Part shown: positions 24,716 to 34,637 of the stretch, in pieces
How positions within the stretch are numbered: position 1 is the stretch's first letter
Layout of the letters: each line of letters starts with the position of its first letter
DNA from: an uncultured Lachnospiraceae bacterium
GTDB lineage: Bacteria > Bacillota > Clostridia > Lachnospirales > Lachnospiraceae
Length of the DNA stretch: 64,000 nucleotides
NCBI GenBank assembly: GCA_947626745.1
Contig: CANQTF010000001.1
Span: 1 to 64,000 of the forward strand
Direction: 5' to 3'
Position numbers and translations under genes: made by a program
Notes under the pieces: model-generated
Told to the model about the DNA's origin: nothing
Database searches by the model: none
What the model saw: the letters and a program-made list of their open reading frames with translations, nothing else

Positions 24716-27700
24716 ATGTATTTAAAAAGTATTGAGGTGCATGGGTTTAAGTCCTTTGCCAATAAGATCGTTTTTAAGTTTCACAACGGCATTACGGGCA
24801 TTGTCGGGCCGAACGGGTCCGGCAAGAGCAACGTGGCGGATGCCGTCAGGTGGGTTTTGGGAGAACAGCGCATCAAGCAGCTGCGCGGGGCGAATATGCA
24901 GGATGTCATCTTTTCGGGCACGGAGCTGCGCAAACCGCTGGGGTATGCCTATGTGGCGATCACACTCGACAATGCCGACCACCAGCTTGCGATAGACTAT
25001 GATGAGGTGACCGTTTCCAGAAGGCTGTATCGCTCCGGGGAGAGCGAGTACATGATCAACGGCACGGTGTGCCGCCTGAAAGACGTCAACGAGCTGTTCT
25101 ATGACACGGGTATCGGCAAGGAAGGCTACTCTATCATCGGACAGGGACAGATCGACAGGATCCTGAGCGGCAAGCCGGAGGAGAGGAGGGAACTCTTTGA
25201 CGAGGCTGCCGGTATCGTGAAGTTTAAGCGCAGGAAATATGCGGCGCAGAAGAAGCTGGAAGACGAGAAACAGAATCTCGTGCGCGTCAACGATATCCTT
25301 GCGGAATTGGAGAATCAGATCGGCCCGCTGGAGAAGCAGTCCGAGAAGGCAAGGGTCTATCTGAAGAAAAAAGAGGAGCTTAAGACGCTCGACGTCAATG
25401 TGTTCCTCTTAGAGAACGTGCGCGTCAGGCAGCAGCTTGACGAGGTGGAGGGCAAGCTGCATATCGCGTCCGGCGACCTGGAGGATACCACGAAAAAGTA
25501 TGAGCAGATCAAAGACGAGTATGAGCAGATCGCAAGCCGCATCGAACAGCTTGACCGGGAGATCGAGGAGACGAGGACGGCGCTTGCCGACACCGGCGTG
25601 ACGCGTTCCAAGCTGGAGGGTGAGATCAACGTCCTGAAGGAGCAGATCCATTCTGCGGAGGGAAACGAAGAACATCTCAAGACGCGCATCGACAGCATTC
25701 GCACACTGTTGGACGAGCGCAGCGCGGAGCGGGAGCAGATCCTGTCCAAGAAGGCGGCGATCGACGGGGAGCTGGCGCAGCTCGAACAGGCGAGAGCCGA
25801 GGCAAGGCAGCTTCTGGAAGAGACGCAGGGCAGGATCGAAGAGCTCAACAACCATATCGAAAGCGGCAAGAACACGATCATCGACGCCCTCAATAACCGC
25901 GCAACGATCAAGTCCAAGCTGGGAAGCTATGACGCGAAGCTGGAGCAGATCAATATCCGCAAGGCCGAGCTGAATTCCAGACTCCTCCGCGCGAAGTCCG
26001 ACGAGGCGGCACAGGCGGAGAACATCAAGAAGCTGGAAGAAGAATTTGAGAGCGTCAATGTGGTGATACGCGAGCTGAGCGACAGACAGGCGACGATGGA
26101 AGAGCAGCTTGCGGCGATTCGTGAGGAGTTAGCCGGCAGGGATCAGAAGCTGCGCGACACGCAGGTGCTTTATCATCAGGAAAAGTCCAAGCTGGAAGCG
26201 TTGTCCAACCTGACGGAGCGCTACGAAGGCTACGGCGGCAGCGTCAAGGCCGTCATGGAGCAGAAGGGGCAGGAGAAGGGGATCATCGGCGTCGTGGCCG
26301 ATATCATTCAGGCGGAGGCCAAGTACGAGACGGCGATCGAGACGGCTCTGGGCGGCAATATCCAGAATATCGTCACCGAGGACGAGGAGACGGCGAAGCG
26401 CATGATCGCCTATCTGAAAAAGACGAAAGCGGGGCGCGCAACCTTTCTGCCGCTCACGAGCATCACGAACCCGCAGGAGTTCAAGAATCCGGAGGCGCTG
26501 GACGAGGAGGGCGTCATCGGCATGGCCGACGAGCTTGTAAAGATCGATCAGAAGTACCGGAATGTGGCGAAGTCGATGCTCGGCCGCATCGTGGTCGTCG
26601 ATAACGTGGATCATGCCGTGAAGATCGCAAGAAAATACGCTTACGGGATCCGCATGGTGACGCTGGAGGGAGAACTGCTTGTGCCCGGCGGCGCGATCAG
26701 CGGCGGCGCGTTCAAGAACAATTCCAACCTTCTTGGCAGACGCCGCGAGATAGAAGAACTGGAGAAGAAGGTAAAGCAGTATGTCGTGGCTATCGACAAG
26801 CTGCTCAACGATATCGAGGACACGAAGAAGCGCAGGAACAAGCTGCGCCTGGACGTGGAGGACGTCAAGGGACAACTGCAGCGCAAGTTTATCGAGCAGA
26901 ATACCGCAAGGATCAATGTGATGCAGGCCAGAGACAAGAAGAGCGAGACGGAGGAAGGCTTCGGAGAGCTGAAATCCGAGGAGCAGGAGATAGAGCGCCA
27001 GATCAAGGAGATTCAGGTAGAGAAGGACGAGATCGCCAGAGAATTGGAGGATTCCGAACAGCTCGAGAAGAACACGGGCGCGCAGATAGAGGAGTTTCAG
27101 AAGCAGTTAGGAGAGCGGCGCGCGGAAGAGTCCGTTCAGGCGTCCAAGGTGTCCGAGTGGGATGTGGAAGTGGAGAAGATACGCCAGAGCGAGGACTTCC
27201 AGAGACAGAATCTGGAACGTGTGGACGGCGAGATCGCCAGACACAACGCGGAGCTGGACGAGGTGCAGGAAGGACTGCACCTGAGCAAAGAGGAAGTGGA
27301 GCGCAAGAAGGAGAGCATCATAGAGATCGAGAAGACGATCGCCTCCTCCTACACCGCGCAGAGCGACGCTTCGAGAAAGCTGCAGGAGGATACCGCGGCG
27401 AAAGAAGAGCTGGCCGGAAAGCAGAAGAATTTCTTCACTTCCCGGGAGGAACTCTCGGAGCGCATGACGGCGTTAGACAAGGAAGTATACCGTCTGGAGA
27501 GCCAGAAGGAGCGTATGCAGGAATCGATAGAGGCGCAGATCAACTATATGTGGGATGAGTACGAGATCACGCTGTCCGACGCGGAATCGCTTAAGGACGA
27601 TGCGATGAATGATCTGCCGGCCATGAAGAAAGAGATCGCGGCGCTCAAAGACGCGATCAAAAAGCTGGGCGACGTCAACGTCAACGCTATCGAGGATTAC

Positions 27701-28276
27701 AGGAATCTCATGGAGCGCTATACGTTCTTAAAGACACAGCACGATGATCTGGTGGAGGCGGAGAAGACCCTGCTCGGCATCATCGAGGAGCTGGATACCG
27801 CGATGCGGAAGCAGTTTAACGAGAAGTTCGCCGAGATCAACAGAGAGTTTGACAAGGTGTTCAAGGAGCTGTTCGGCGGCGGCAAGGGAACGCTTGAACT
27901 GATAGAGGACGAGGACATACTGGAGGCGGGCATACGCATCATCGCCCAGCCGCCGGGCAAGAAGCTGGTCAATATGATGCAGATGTCGGGCGGCGAGAAA
28001 TCATTGACGGCGATCTGCCTCCTGTTCGCGATCCAGAACCTGAAGCCGTCCCCTTTCTGTCTGCTGGACGAGATCGAGGCGGCGCTGGACGAGAACAATG
28101 TGGGAAGATTTGCAAAGTATCTGCATAAACTGACTAAGAATACACAGTTTATTGTTATTACCCACAGACGCGGAACGATGGAGAAGGCAGACCGCCTGTA
28201 CGGTATCACCATGCAGGAGAAGGGCGTTTCCACGCTGGTGAGCGTCAATCTGATCGATAAGGAACTGGATGACTGA
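24716..28276 (+). CDS. smc: Chromosome segregation protein SMC
   Basis: 1186-residue condensin ATPase that compacts and segregates the chromosome. N-terminal Walker A GPNGSGKSN is near residue 32, long coiled coils run at about 170-500 and 670-1020, the hinge with KAVMEQKGQEKGIIGVVAD starts near residue 510, and the C-terminal head shows signature MSGGEKSLTAICLLFAIQ and Walker B FCLLDEIEAALD. The scpAB partners are not in the window. The stop overlaps the ftsY ATG. Confidence 0.96.
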   Translation: MYLKSIEVHGFKSFANKIVFKFHNGITGIVGPNGSGKSNVADAVRWVLGEQRIKQLRGANMQDVIFSGTELRKPLGYAYVAITLDNADHQLAIDYDEVTVSRRLYRSGESEYMINGTVCRLKDVNELFYDTGIGKEGYSIIGQGQIDRILSGKPEERRELFDEAAGIVKFKRRKYAAQKKLEDEKQNLVRVNDILAELENQIGPLEKQSEKARVYLKKKEELKTLDVNVFLLENVRVRQQLDEVEGKLHIASGDLEDTTKKYEQIKDEYEQIASRIEQLDREIEETRTALADTGVTRSKLEGEINVLKEQIHSAEGNEEHLKTRIDSIRTLLDERSAEREQILSKKAAIDGELAQLEQARAEARQLLEETQGRIEELNNHIESGKNTIIDALNNRATIKSKLGSYDAKLEQINIRKAELNSRLLRAKSDEAAQAENIKKLEEEFESVNVVIRELSDRQATMEEQLAAIREELAGRDQKLRDTQVLYHQEKSKLEALSNLTERYEGYGGSVKAVMEQKGQEKGIIGVVADIIQAEAKYETAIETALGGNIQNIVTEDEETAKRMIAYLKKTKAGRATFLPLTSITNPQEFKNPEALDEEGVIGMADELVKIDQKYRNVAKSMLGRIVVVDNVDHAVKIARKYAYGIRMVTLEGELLVPGGAISGGAFKNNSNLLGRRREIEELEKKVKQYVVAIDKLLNDIEDTKKRRNKLRLDVEDVKGQLQRKFIEQNTARINVMQARDKKSETEEGFGELKSEEQEIERQIKEIQVEKDEIARELEDSEQLEKNTGAQIEEFQKQLGERRAEESVQASKVSEWDVEVEKIRQSEDFQRQNLERVDGEIARHNAELDEVQEGLHLSKEEVERKKESIIEIEKTIASSYTAQSDASRKLQEDTAAKEELAGKQKNFFTSREELSERMTALDKEVYRLESQKERMQESIEAQINYMWDEYEITLSDAESLKDDAMNDLPAMKKEIAALKDAIKKLGDVNVNAIEDYRNLMERYTFLKTQHDDLVEAEKTLLGIIEELDTAMRKQFNEKFAEINREFDKVFKELFGGGKGTLELIEDEDILEAGIRIIAQPPGKKLVNMMQMSGGEKSLTAICLLFAIQNLKPSPFCLLDEIEAALDENNVGRFAKYLHKLTKNTQFIVITHRRGTMEKADRLYGITMQEKGVSTLVSVNLIDKELDD

Positions 28277-29268
28277 TGAGCGAAGAGAAGAAAGGCTTTT
28301 TTAACAGGTTAAAAGAAGGACTGACCAAGACGAGGAATAATATCGTGCAGGGCATTGACGCTGTGTTCGGGGGCTTTTCCAGTATCGACGAAGATTTCTA
28401 CGAGGAGCTGGAAGAGATCCTGATCACGGGCGATATCGGCGTGAAGGCGACCGAGGAGATCCTTGACAGGCTGCGCGAACAGGTCAAAGAGAACCACATC
28501 AAGGAGCCGGCTGACTGCAAGCAGTTCCTGATCCGCAACATTCAGGAACAGATGCAGGTGGGAGAGACGGCCTATGCGTTTGAACACCGGCAGTCGGTGG
28601 TGCTTGTGATCGGCGTCAACGGCGTGGGCAAGACGACGACGGTGGGTAAGCTGGCGGGCCAGCTTAAGGCGCAGGGGCGCAAGGTGCTTCTGGCGGCCGC
28701 GGACACATTCCGCGCGGCGGCGGGAGAACAGCTTGGCGAGTGGGCGAACCGCGCCGGCGTTGACGTGATCGGCGGAAACGAAGGCGCAGATCCCGCCAGC
28801 GTGATCTATGACGCCGTGAACGCGGCGAAGGCGAGAGGCGTGGACGTGCTGTTATGCGATACGGCCGGCCGGCTGCACAACAAGAAGAACCTGATGGAGG
28901 AGCTGAAAAAGATCGACCGCATCATCGGCAAAGAGTTTCCGGAGGCGCATAGGGAGAATCTGGTGGTGCTGGACGGAACGACCGGACAGAATGCGCTGCA
29001 GCAGGCGAAAGAATTCGGTGAGGCCGCCGACCTGACAGGCATTATCCTCACCAAGATGGACGGCACGGCCAAGGGCGGCATCGCCGTTGCGATCCAGTCG
29101 GAGCTGCAGATCCCCGTGAAGTATATCGGCGTCGGCGAGACCATTGACGATCTGCAGAAATTCGATGCGGAGCAGTTTGTGAACGCGCTGTTCGATACGG
29201 CGGCGGACGGGGAAGAGGCGCAGGAAGCATTAGGAGGAGAGAATGATGAAAGAACTGTCGTTGGATAA
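28276..29268 (+). CDS. ftsY: Signal recognition particle receptor FtsY
   Basis: 330-residue SRP GTPase that docks SRP-ribosome complexes at the membrane. G1 GVNGVGKTTTVGKLA, DTAGRLHNK (G3), TKMDGTAKGG (G4) and the QFVNALF end are seen. The acidic N-terminal A domain is short, as in Gram-positives. ATG overlaps the smc stop (TGATG). In many Firmicutes ylxM-ffh follow directly; here they are 19 kb away. The tail overlaps ilvA by 26 bases. Confidence 0.95.
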   Translation: MSEEKKGFFNRLKEGLTKTRNNIVQGIDAVFGGFSSIDEDFYEELEEILITGDIGVKATEEILDRLREQVKENHIKEPADCKQFLIRNIQEQMQVGETAYAFEHRQSVVLVIGVNGVGKTTTVGKLAGQLKAQGRKVLLAAADTFRAAAGEQLGEWANRAGVDVIGGNEGADPASVIYDAVNAAKARGVDVLLCDTAGRLHNKKNLMEELKKIDRIIGKEFPEAHRENLVVLDGTTGQNALQQAKEFGEAADLTGIILTKMDGTAKGGIAVAIQSELQIPVKYIGVGETIDDLQKFDAEQFVNALFDTAADGEEAQEALGGENDERTVVG

Positions 29269-30463
29269 ATTTGAGGAAGCGTACGAGGTAGTCAAGGAAG
29301 TCGCCTCGGAGACGAAACTGGTGTACAGCGATTATTTCAGTGTACAGACGAACAATAAAGTGTATCTGAAGCCGGAGAACATGCAGCTCACGGGCGCTTA
29401 TAAGCTGCGCGGCGCCTATTACAAGATCAGCACCCTGTCGGAGGAAGAGCGGGCAAAGGGGTTGATCACGGCGTCGGCGGGGAACCATGCGCAGGGCGTT
29501 GCCTATGCGGCGAAATGCTACGGGGTGAAGGCGGTGATCGTCATGCCTACGACCACGCCGCTCATCAAGGTGAACCGCACCAAGAGCTACGGCGCGGAAG
29601 TGATCCTGAACGGCGACGTGTACGACGAGGCGTGTGCGTATGCTTACAAGCTTGCGGAGGAGCATGGATACACGTTCGTACACCCTTTCGACGATCTGGA
29701 TGTGGCCACCGGGCAGGGCACGATCGCCATGGAGATCATCAAGGAGCTGCCGCTTGTGGATTATATCTTAGTTCCGATCGGCGGCGGCGGTCTTGCCACA
29801 GGCGTGTCCACACTGGCGAAGCTGCTCAATCCCAAGATCAAGGTGATCGGCGTTGAGCCGGCGGAAGCCAACTGTATGCAGGAGTCGATGCGCGCGGGCA
29901 AAGTGGTCACGCTGGACCATGTGAATACGATCGCGGACGGCACGGCGGTAAAGACGCCGGGAACCAAGATCTTCCCGTATCTGAGCCAAAATCTGGATGA
30001 CATCGTCACCGTGGAAGACGAAGAGCTGGTGGTCGCTTTCCTCGATATGGTCGAGAATCATAAAATGATCGTGGAAAATTCCGGACTGCTCACGGTGGCG
30101 GCGCTTAAGCACCTGAACGTGAAGAATAAAAAGATCGTGTCGATCCTGAGCGGCGGCAACATGGACGTGATCACGATGTCGTCGGTGGTGCAGCAGGGTC
30201 TTGTGCTGCGCGACAGGATATTTACGGTGTCGGTGCTCCTTCCGGACAAACCGGGCGAACTGACGAGGGTGTCCGGCATCATCGCACAGCAGAACGGCAA
30301 CGTTATCAAACTGGAGCACAACCAGTTCGTGTCCATTAACCGGAGCGCCGCGGTGGAGCTGCGCATCACGCTGGAGGCGTACGGCACGGAGCACAAGGAA
30401 CAGATCATCAAGGCGCTGCATGAGAACGGGTATCAGCCGAAGGTCGTGCGCGCGAGCATATAG
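29243..30463 (+). CDS. ilvA: Threonine ammonia-lyase
   Basis: 406-residue PLP enzyme deaminating threonine to 2-oxobutyrate. The PLP lysine lies in LTGAYKLRGAYYK near residue 53; GSAGNHAQG-type SAGNHAQGVAYAAK and the glycine loop VPIGGGGLATGV bind the cofactor phosphate. The last ~80 residues (FTVSVLLPDKPGELTRVSGI) form an ACT-like domain, as in the TdcB/IlvA1 group of Gram-positives. AGGAGGAGAGA precedes ATGATG. It overlaps the ftsY end, so it is translationally tied to it, although functionally unrelated. Confidence 0.92.
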   Translation: MMKELSLDKFEEAYEVVKEVASETKLVYSDYFSVQTNNKVYLKPENMQLTGAYKLRGAYYKISTLSEEERAKGLITASAGNHAQGVAYAAKCYGVKAVIVMPTTTPLIKVNRTKSYGAEVILNGDVYDEACAYAYKLAEEHGYTFVHPFDDLDVATGQGTIAMEIIKELPLVDYILVPIGGGGLATGVSTLAKLLNPKIKVIGVEPAEANCMQESMRAGKVVTLDHVNTIADGTAVKTPGTKIFPYLSQNLDDIVTVEDEELVVAFLDMVENHKMIVENSGLLTVAALKHLNVKNKKIVSILSGGNMDVITMSSVVQQGLVLRDRIFTVSVLLPDKPGELTRVSGIIAQQNGNVIKLEHNQFVSINRSAAVELRITLEAYGTEHKEQIIKALHENGYQPKVVRASI

Positions 30464-30504
30464 AATCAAAGGCGGTCTGTGAGGAGACAGGAGAGGACGC
30501 GGGT

Positions 30505-31803
30505 ATGGAAGGACAGTTGAAAAACGGTACGACGCTCACTTCCGAGGGCGGGAGCAGGTACAAGGTCAAAGCGCTTTTGGGCTCCGGCGGTCAGGGCGAA
30601 GTGTACGAGGTGGAATCGCGCGGCAGGATCTATGCGATGAAGTGGTACTATAAGAACAGTGCGACGCAGAACCAGAAAGAGATCTTGGATAATCTGCTCC
30701 AAAAGGGGCAGCCGGACGTGTCGTTTTTGTGGCCGCAGGACATGATCTTTCGCGCCTATGGGGAGCCGTTCGGCTATGTCATGCCGCTCAGGCCGAAAAA
30801 CTACAAGAGTATCGTGGACATGATGAAAAGAAGGGCCGAGCCTTCTTTTTACTGCCTGTGCCGGGCGGCTTACAACCTGACGAAGGGATATAACGCGCTG
30901 CACGCAAAGGGATACAGCTATCGCGACATCTCCTTCGGCAACGTGTTCTTTGACCCGGATACCGGAGACGTCCTGATCTGTGACAACGATAACGTATCGT
31001 ACAACGATGCGAAGAGCGGCGTCTACGGAACGCCCCGGTTTATGGCGCCGGAGATCGTCCTCGGCAAGGCAAGGCCGTCGCGCAACACGGACCTGTTTTC
31101 CCTGGCGGTGCTGCTGTTCTATATGTTTATGCTGAATCACCCGTTAGAGGGGAAAAGAGAGGCAAAGATCAAATGTATGGATATCCATGCCATGAATCAG
31201 TTATACGGCACGGATCCGCTGTTTATCTTTGACCCGGACAATAAGGACAACCGGCCGCTCGTCGGCTATCAGGACAATGCGCTCGTGTTCTGGGATCTGT
31301 ATCCCGGACAGCTCAGGGAGCTTTTTACCGCATCGTTCACGGTGGGGCTGAGAGAGCCGAACCGCAGGGTGACCGAGACGAAATGGCTGGAGACCTTCGC
31401 AAATATGATGTCGGGCATCATCACCTGTCCGCACTGCGGGGCGGAGGTGTTCTACGACAGCAAAAAAGAGGCGGACGGCGTGGCGCATACGTGCTGGAGC
31501 TGCCAGAAGCCGGTGGCTGTCCCCGTGAAGCTCGTTATCGGCAGGAGCACCGTGCTGCTTGCCGCGGGTACGAAGCTCTATAAGCACCATACGGACGGCG
31601 GTCATGACATGGAGACCGTGGTCGGCGAGGTGGTGCAGAATCCCAAGGCTCCCGACGTTTGGGGCATCAGGAATCTCTCGAAGGAAAATTGGACCTATAT
31701 TAAGGCGGACGGTACGCAGATCCCGATCGAGGAAGGCCGCTCCGCGACGATCGCAAGGAATGTAAAGATCGATTTCGGGCAGCTCAAAGGGGAATTTTGT
31801 TAA
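30505..31803 (+). CDS. Degenerate Ser/Thr protein kinase with zinc ribbon (TerY-P type)
   Basis: 432 residues. Kinase domain about 15-290: glycine loop GSGGQGEVYEV, lysine in YAMKWYYK, catalytic loop YRDISFGNVFF (HRD changed to YRD), metal motif ICDNDNV in place of DFG, and GTPRFMAPEI. A zinc ribbon CPHCG...CWSCQ lies at about 308-332, and the C-terminal ~90 residues (GIRNLSKENWTYI) look like a divergent FHA fold. Kinases with this DND motif occur with a VWA and a PP2C protein in the TerY-P triads described for stress systems, which is exactly the neighbourhood here. Substrate unknown; catalysis likely but not certain. Confidence 0.82.
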   Translation: MEGQLKNGTTLTSEGGSRYKVKALLGSGGQGEVYEVESRGRIYAMKWYYKNSATQNQKEILDNLLQKGQPDVSFLWPQDMIFRAYGEPFGYVMPLRPKNYKSIVDMMKRRAEPSFYCLCRAAYNLTKGYNALHAKGYSYRDISFGNVFFDPDTGDVLICDNDNVSYNDAKSGVYGTPRFMAPEIVLGKARPSRNTDLFSLAVLLFYMFMLNHPLEGKREAKIKCMDIHAMNQLYGTDPLFIFDPDNKDNRPLVGYQDNALVFWDLYPGQLRELFTASFTVGLREPNRRVTETKWLETFANMMSGIITCPHCGAEVFYDSKKEADGVAHTCWSCQKPVAVPVKLVIGRSTVLLAAGTKLYKHHTDGGHDMETVVGEVVQNPKAPDVWGIRNLSKENWTYIKADGTQIPIEEGRSATIARNVKIDFGQLKGEFC

Positions 31804-31813
31804 GGAGGCTTCG

Positions 31814-32971
31814 ATGGAAGACCACAGGATCTTGGCAAGGATCATAAAAGATTATCCGGACGTCCTCTCGGACCGAAGGAAACTGCAGGCGCTCCTCTCG
31901 GATTTTTTTCCGGAGAACAGGCTGAAGCGCAATATCCTGCTGATGGTCTATGACGACGGCATCGTCGGGCAGCTGTCGGAGCTGACGCGGCTTGACAGCC
32001 TCACGCTGCAGCGGTTCGTCAGATCCGTCGGACAGGGCTACGGCATACAGGCGCAGAACGCCGAGACGGCGATCCTCGCCTGGGCGGGCGCATTGGGAGT
32101 CGCGGCGGACACGGAGCAGGGCGTCCGGGAAACGGCCGCTTCCTGTGAGGAGGAGAGCGGCTGCGCCGCGAACGAGAACGCATACGAGTATGAGGATACG
32201 CCGAGGGGGATCAAGCTCCTGCGCTATATTGATTTCGACGATATGACCGTGAAGCTGCCGGACCGGATCGGCGGCAGGAAAGTGACGGAGGTCGGCAATC
32301 ATGCGTTCAAGGGCTGTGTCGGCATCGAGAAGATCATCGTGCCGGAAGGGATAGAGGTGCTTGGAAACGGCGTGTTCCTCAACTGCAAGGAACTGCGGGA
32401 AGTCGTTTTGCCGGGCACGTTGAAGCGCATCGGCACGGCGGACACGGACGGCTGCCCGAAGATACTGGGGACCATGACGAAGCTGGAGGGGGCCTTTGAA
32501 AATACGGCGCTGGAGAGCGTGACCGTGCCGGACAGCGTGAAGTATATCGGCGAGTATACCTTTTCCGGCTGCTTGCGGCTTCGCAGTGTCACACTGCCGG
32601 CCGGATTGCGGGAGATCAGGGACTACACCTTCTGCTGGTGCAGGAGTCTGCAGGAGATAACGTTCCCCGCGGAACTGGAAGCAATAGGCACGGAGGCGTT
32701 CGAGGGCTGCGAGTCGCTGGAGACGGTGATCCTGCCGGAAGGCGTCAGCAGTATCGCGCAGGGGGCCTTTGCAGGGTGTAAGGCTCTGCGGCGCATTTAT
32801 CTGCCGGATTCCGTCAGCGAGATCGGCGGCGGACGGGGCAGCGGCTTTATACAGACATTCGGACAGCCGGAGGACAGGCATCAGGACTTTACGATACTGT
32901 GCAACGCGGGCTCCTATGCGATGGGCTACGCGAGAAAACAACAGATCAGATGTGCCAGAGCACAATTATAA
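31814..32971 (+). CDS. BspA-type leucine-rich repeat protein
   Basis: 385 residues. An N-terminal helical region of about 95 residues (SDFFPENRLKRNILLMVYDDGI, then ETAILAWAGALG) resembles a domain seen in clostridial signalling proteins next to kinases, followed by an acidic linker and about six LRR_5 repeats (KVTEVGNHAFKGCVGIEKI, KYIGEYTFSGCLRLRSV, EAIGTEAFEGCESLETV). No signal peptide or anchor, so it acts in the cytoplasm, unlike surface BspA proteins. It lies between the kinase and the VWA gene with 10-11 base gaps, so it is part of the same operon, possibly as a substrate or scaffold. Confidence 0.82.
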   Translation: MEDHRILARIIKDYPDVLSDRRKLQALLSDFFPENRLKRNILLMVYDDGIVGQLSELTRLDSLTLQRFVRSVGQGYGIQAQNAETAILAWAGALGVAADTEQGVRETAASCEEESGCAANENAYEYEDTPRGIKLLRYIDFDDMTVKLPDRIGGRKVTEVGNHAFKGCVGIEKIIVPEGIEVLGNGVFLNCKELREVVLPGTLKRIGTADTDGCPKILGTMTKLEGAFENTALESVTVPDSVKYIGEYTFSGCLRLRSVTLPAGLREIRDYTFCWCRSLQEITFPAELEAIGTEAFEGCESLETVILPEGVSSIAQGAFAGCKALRRIYLPDSVSEIGGGRGSGFIQTFGQPEDRHQDFTILCNAGSYAMGYARKQQIRCARAQL

Positions 32972-32982
32972 GGAGGGATACT

Positions 32983-33693
32983 ATGGCAACAATGAAGAGA
33001 CCGGGAGGAGAACTGGCGAGCAGACCGCTGCATTTCTTTTGGATCGTGGATTGCTCCGGTTCCATGCGCGGAGAAAAGATCGGCACGGTAAACCATGCGA
33101 TCCAGTCCACGATACCCGAGATGGTCGCGGCGGCCGAGAACAATCCCAATGCGCAGCTCATGATCCGGACACTGAAATTTTCCACAGGGGCTTCATGGGT
33201 CACGAGCAGCCCGGTGAATGTGGAGGACTTTGCGTGGGACGATCTGGAGGCGGACGGCGTGACGGATCTTGGCAAGGCGTTTGAGCTTCTGGCGGCGCAG
33301 CTCACGATACCGCCCATGTCGGACAGGGCCCTGCCTCCGGTGCTGGTGCTGCTCTCGGACGGACAGCCCACGGACGATTACAAGAAAGCCCTGGCGGAGC
33401 TTAAGAAGCTGCCGTGGGGTAAGAAAGCCGTCAAGATCGCCATTTCCATAGGACAGGATGCGGACGATGCGGTCTTGGAGGAGTTCACGGGCAACAAGGA
33501 GCTGGTGCTGCAGGCGAACAATGCCGCCGCGCTCACTAAGATGATCAAGTGGGCGTCTACCGCCGCATCGCTGGTATCCGCACCGGCAAGCGTCGCGGCG
33601 GATACGCAGGACGGCGCCGGCAGTCCGGTTATCGTCGAGATGGGAGGCAGACTTCCCGATCTGGACGATATTCAGGATGGCGACGTCTGGTAA
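32983..33693 (+). CDS. VWA domain protein (TerY-like)
   Basis: 236 residues from ATG 32983; the track start at 32899 lies inside the LRR gene and lacks the AAGGAGGG found before 32983. The von Willebrand A domain has the metal site FWIVDCSGSMRGEK (DxSxS), a downstream Thr in GVTDLGKAF, and PVLVLLSDGQPTDDYK, as in TerY/YegL proteins that act as metal-dependent scaffolds. The C-terminal tail is low-complexity. With the adjacent kinase and PP2C it makes a TerY-P-like triad. Confidence 0.88.
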   Translation: MATMKRPGGELASRPLHFFWIVDCSGSMRGEKIGTVNHAIQSTIPEMVAAAENNPNAQLMIRTLKFSTGASWVTSSPVNVEDFAWDDLEADGVTDLGKAFELLAAQLTIPPMSDRALPPVLVLLSDGQPTDDYKKALAELKKLPWGKKAVKIAISIGQDADDAVLEEFTGNKELVLQANNAAALTKMIKWASTAASLVSAPASVAADTQDGAGSPVIVEMGGRLPDLDDIQDGDVW

Positions 33694-33707
33694 AAGGAGT
33701 GTTGCAT

Positions 33708-34526
33708 ATGACGCGAAGCGTATTCGGCGAGTCTGTGCAGGGAGCGGCCCATATCAGGAGCGGCAAGGAGTGTCAGGACAGCCTGAAAAAGGTCGAGCGG
33801 GGCGAAGATGCGCTCATTTTGGCGGTCGCCGACGGACACGGGAGCGACGCCTGTCCGTACAGCAGGACCGGAGCGGACACGGCCGTGAACGTGTTCTGCA
33901 GGATCATGGAGGACTATCTGGATACCTATGCCGCATATCCGGAGACGCTTCTGACCTTTTTGAAGCGCGAGGGCGACACCAAGGTGGCACAGGCGATAGA
34001 AGCGGAGTGGAAGCGGCGGATACTGCGGACCCATGCCGTCAAGAAGCGCGGCTGGGCGCTTGACGCGGACGGCAATAAGGACAAGGACGCCGTGTACAGG
34101 CTGTACGGGAGTACGCTGGTCGGGCTGGTGATGACGAAGGAGTTCCTCTTTGCCTTCCAGCTTGGCGACGGCGACATCATGGAGGTGTCCAAAAAAGGGG
34201 TGCAGAGCGTGATCGAGGCGGATAAGATCCTCGGAACGGAGACACATTCGCTCAGCAGACCGGAGGCATGGCGCAAGGCGATCACATACACCGCGAAGCG
34301 GGCTGCGGATCAAAAACTGCCTGTGCTGTATATGCTCTCCACCGACGGCATGGCGAACAGCTATAAGAATGAGGCGGAGTTTCAAAAGACCTGCGCCGAT
34401 TATTACGCGCTGCTGCAGAAGCACGGCGTGAAAGCGGTGGCGGACAGTCTCCGGGGCTGGCTTGCCGAGACGAGCGAGCTCGGCTGCGGTGACGACATCA
34501 CGGCGCTCTTTGCCTATTACGCCTGA
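33708..34526 (+). CDS. PP2C-type protein phosphatase (TerY-P triad)
   Basis: 272 residues from ATG 33708 (AAAGGAG upstream; the track ORF at 33549 runs through the VWA gene in another frame). Metal-binding motifs of PPM phosphatases: AVADGHGSD, LGDGDIMEV, LSTDGMANS and CGDDITALF. It probably reverses phosphorylation by the kinase at 30505. Cytoplasmic; no anchor. The operon appears to end here, since a 111-base gap precedes yitT. Confidence 0.88.
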   Translation: MTRSVFGESVQGAAHIRSGKECQDSLKKVERGEDALILAVADGHGSDACPYSRTGADTAVNVFCRIMEDYLDTYAAYPETLLTFLKREGDTKVAQAIEAEWKRRILRTHAVKKRGWALDADGNKDKDAVYRLYGSTLVGLVMTKEFLFAFQLGDGDIMEVSKKGVQSVIEADKILGTETHSLSRPEAWRKAITYTAKRAADQKLPVLYMLSTDGMANSYKNEAEFQKTCADYYALLQKHGVKAVADSLRGWLAETSELGCGDDITALFAYYA

Positions 34527-34637
34527 CGGACGGATCGGATATACATATCGTGACATGAATTGTGCAAAACGGGATATGCTAATGGTGACTGCGCCGCATA
34601 TGCGGGGCGGATATCCGTTGCAGGGAGCGTGTGCGAT

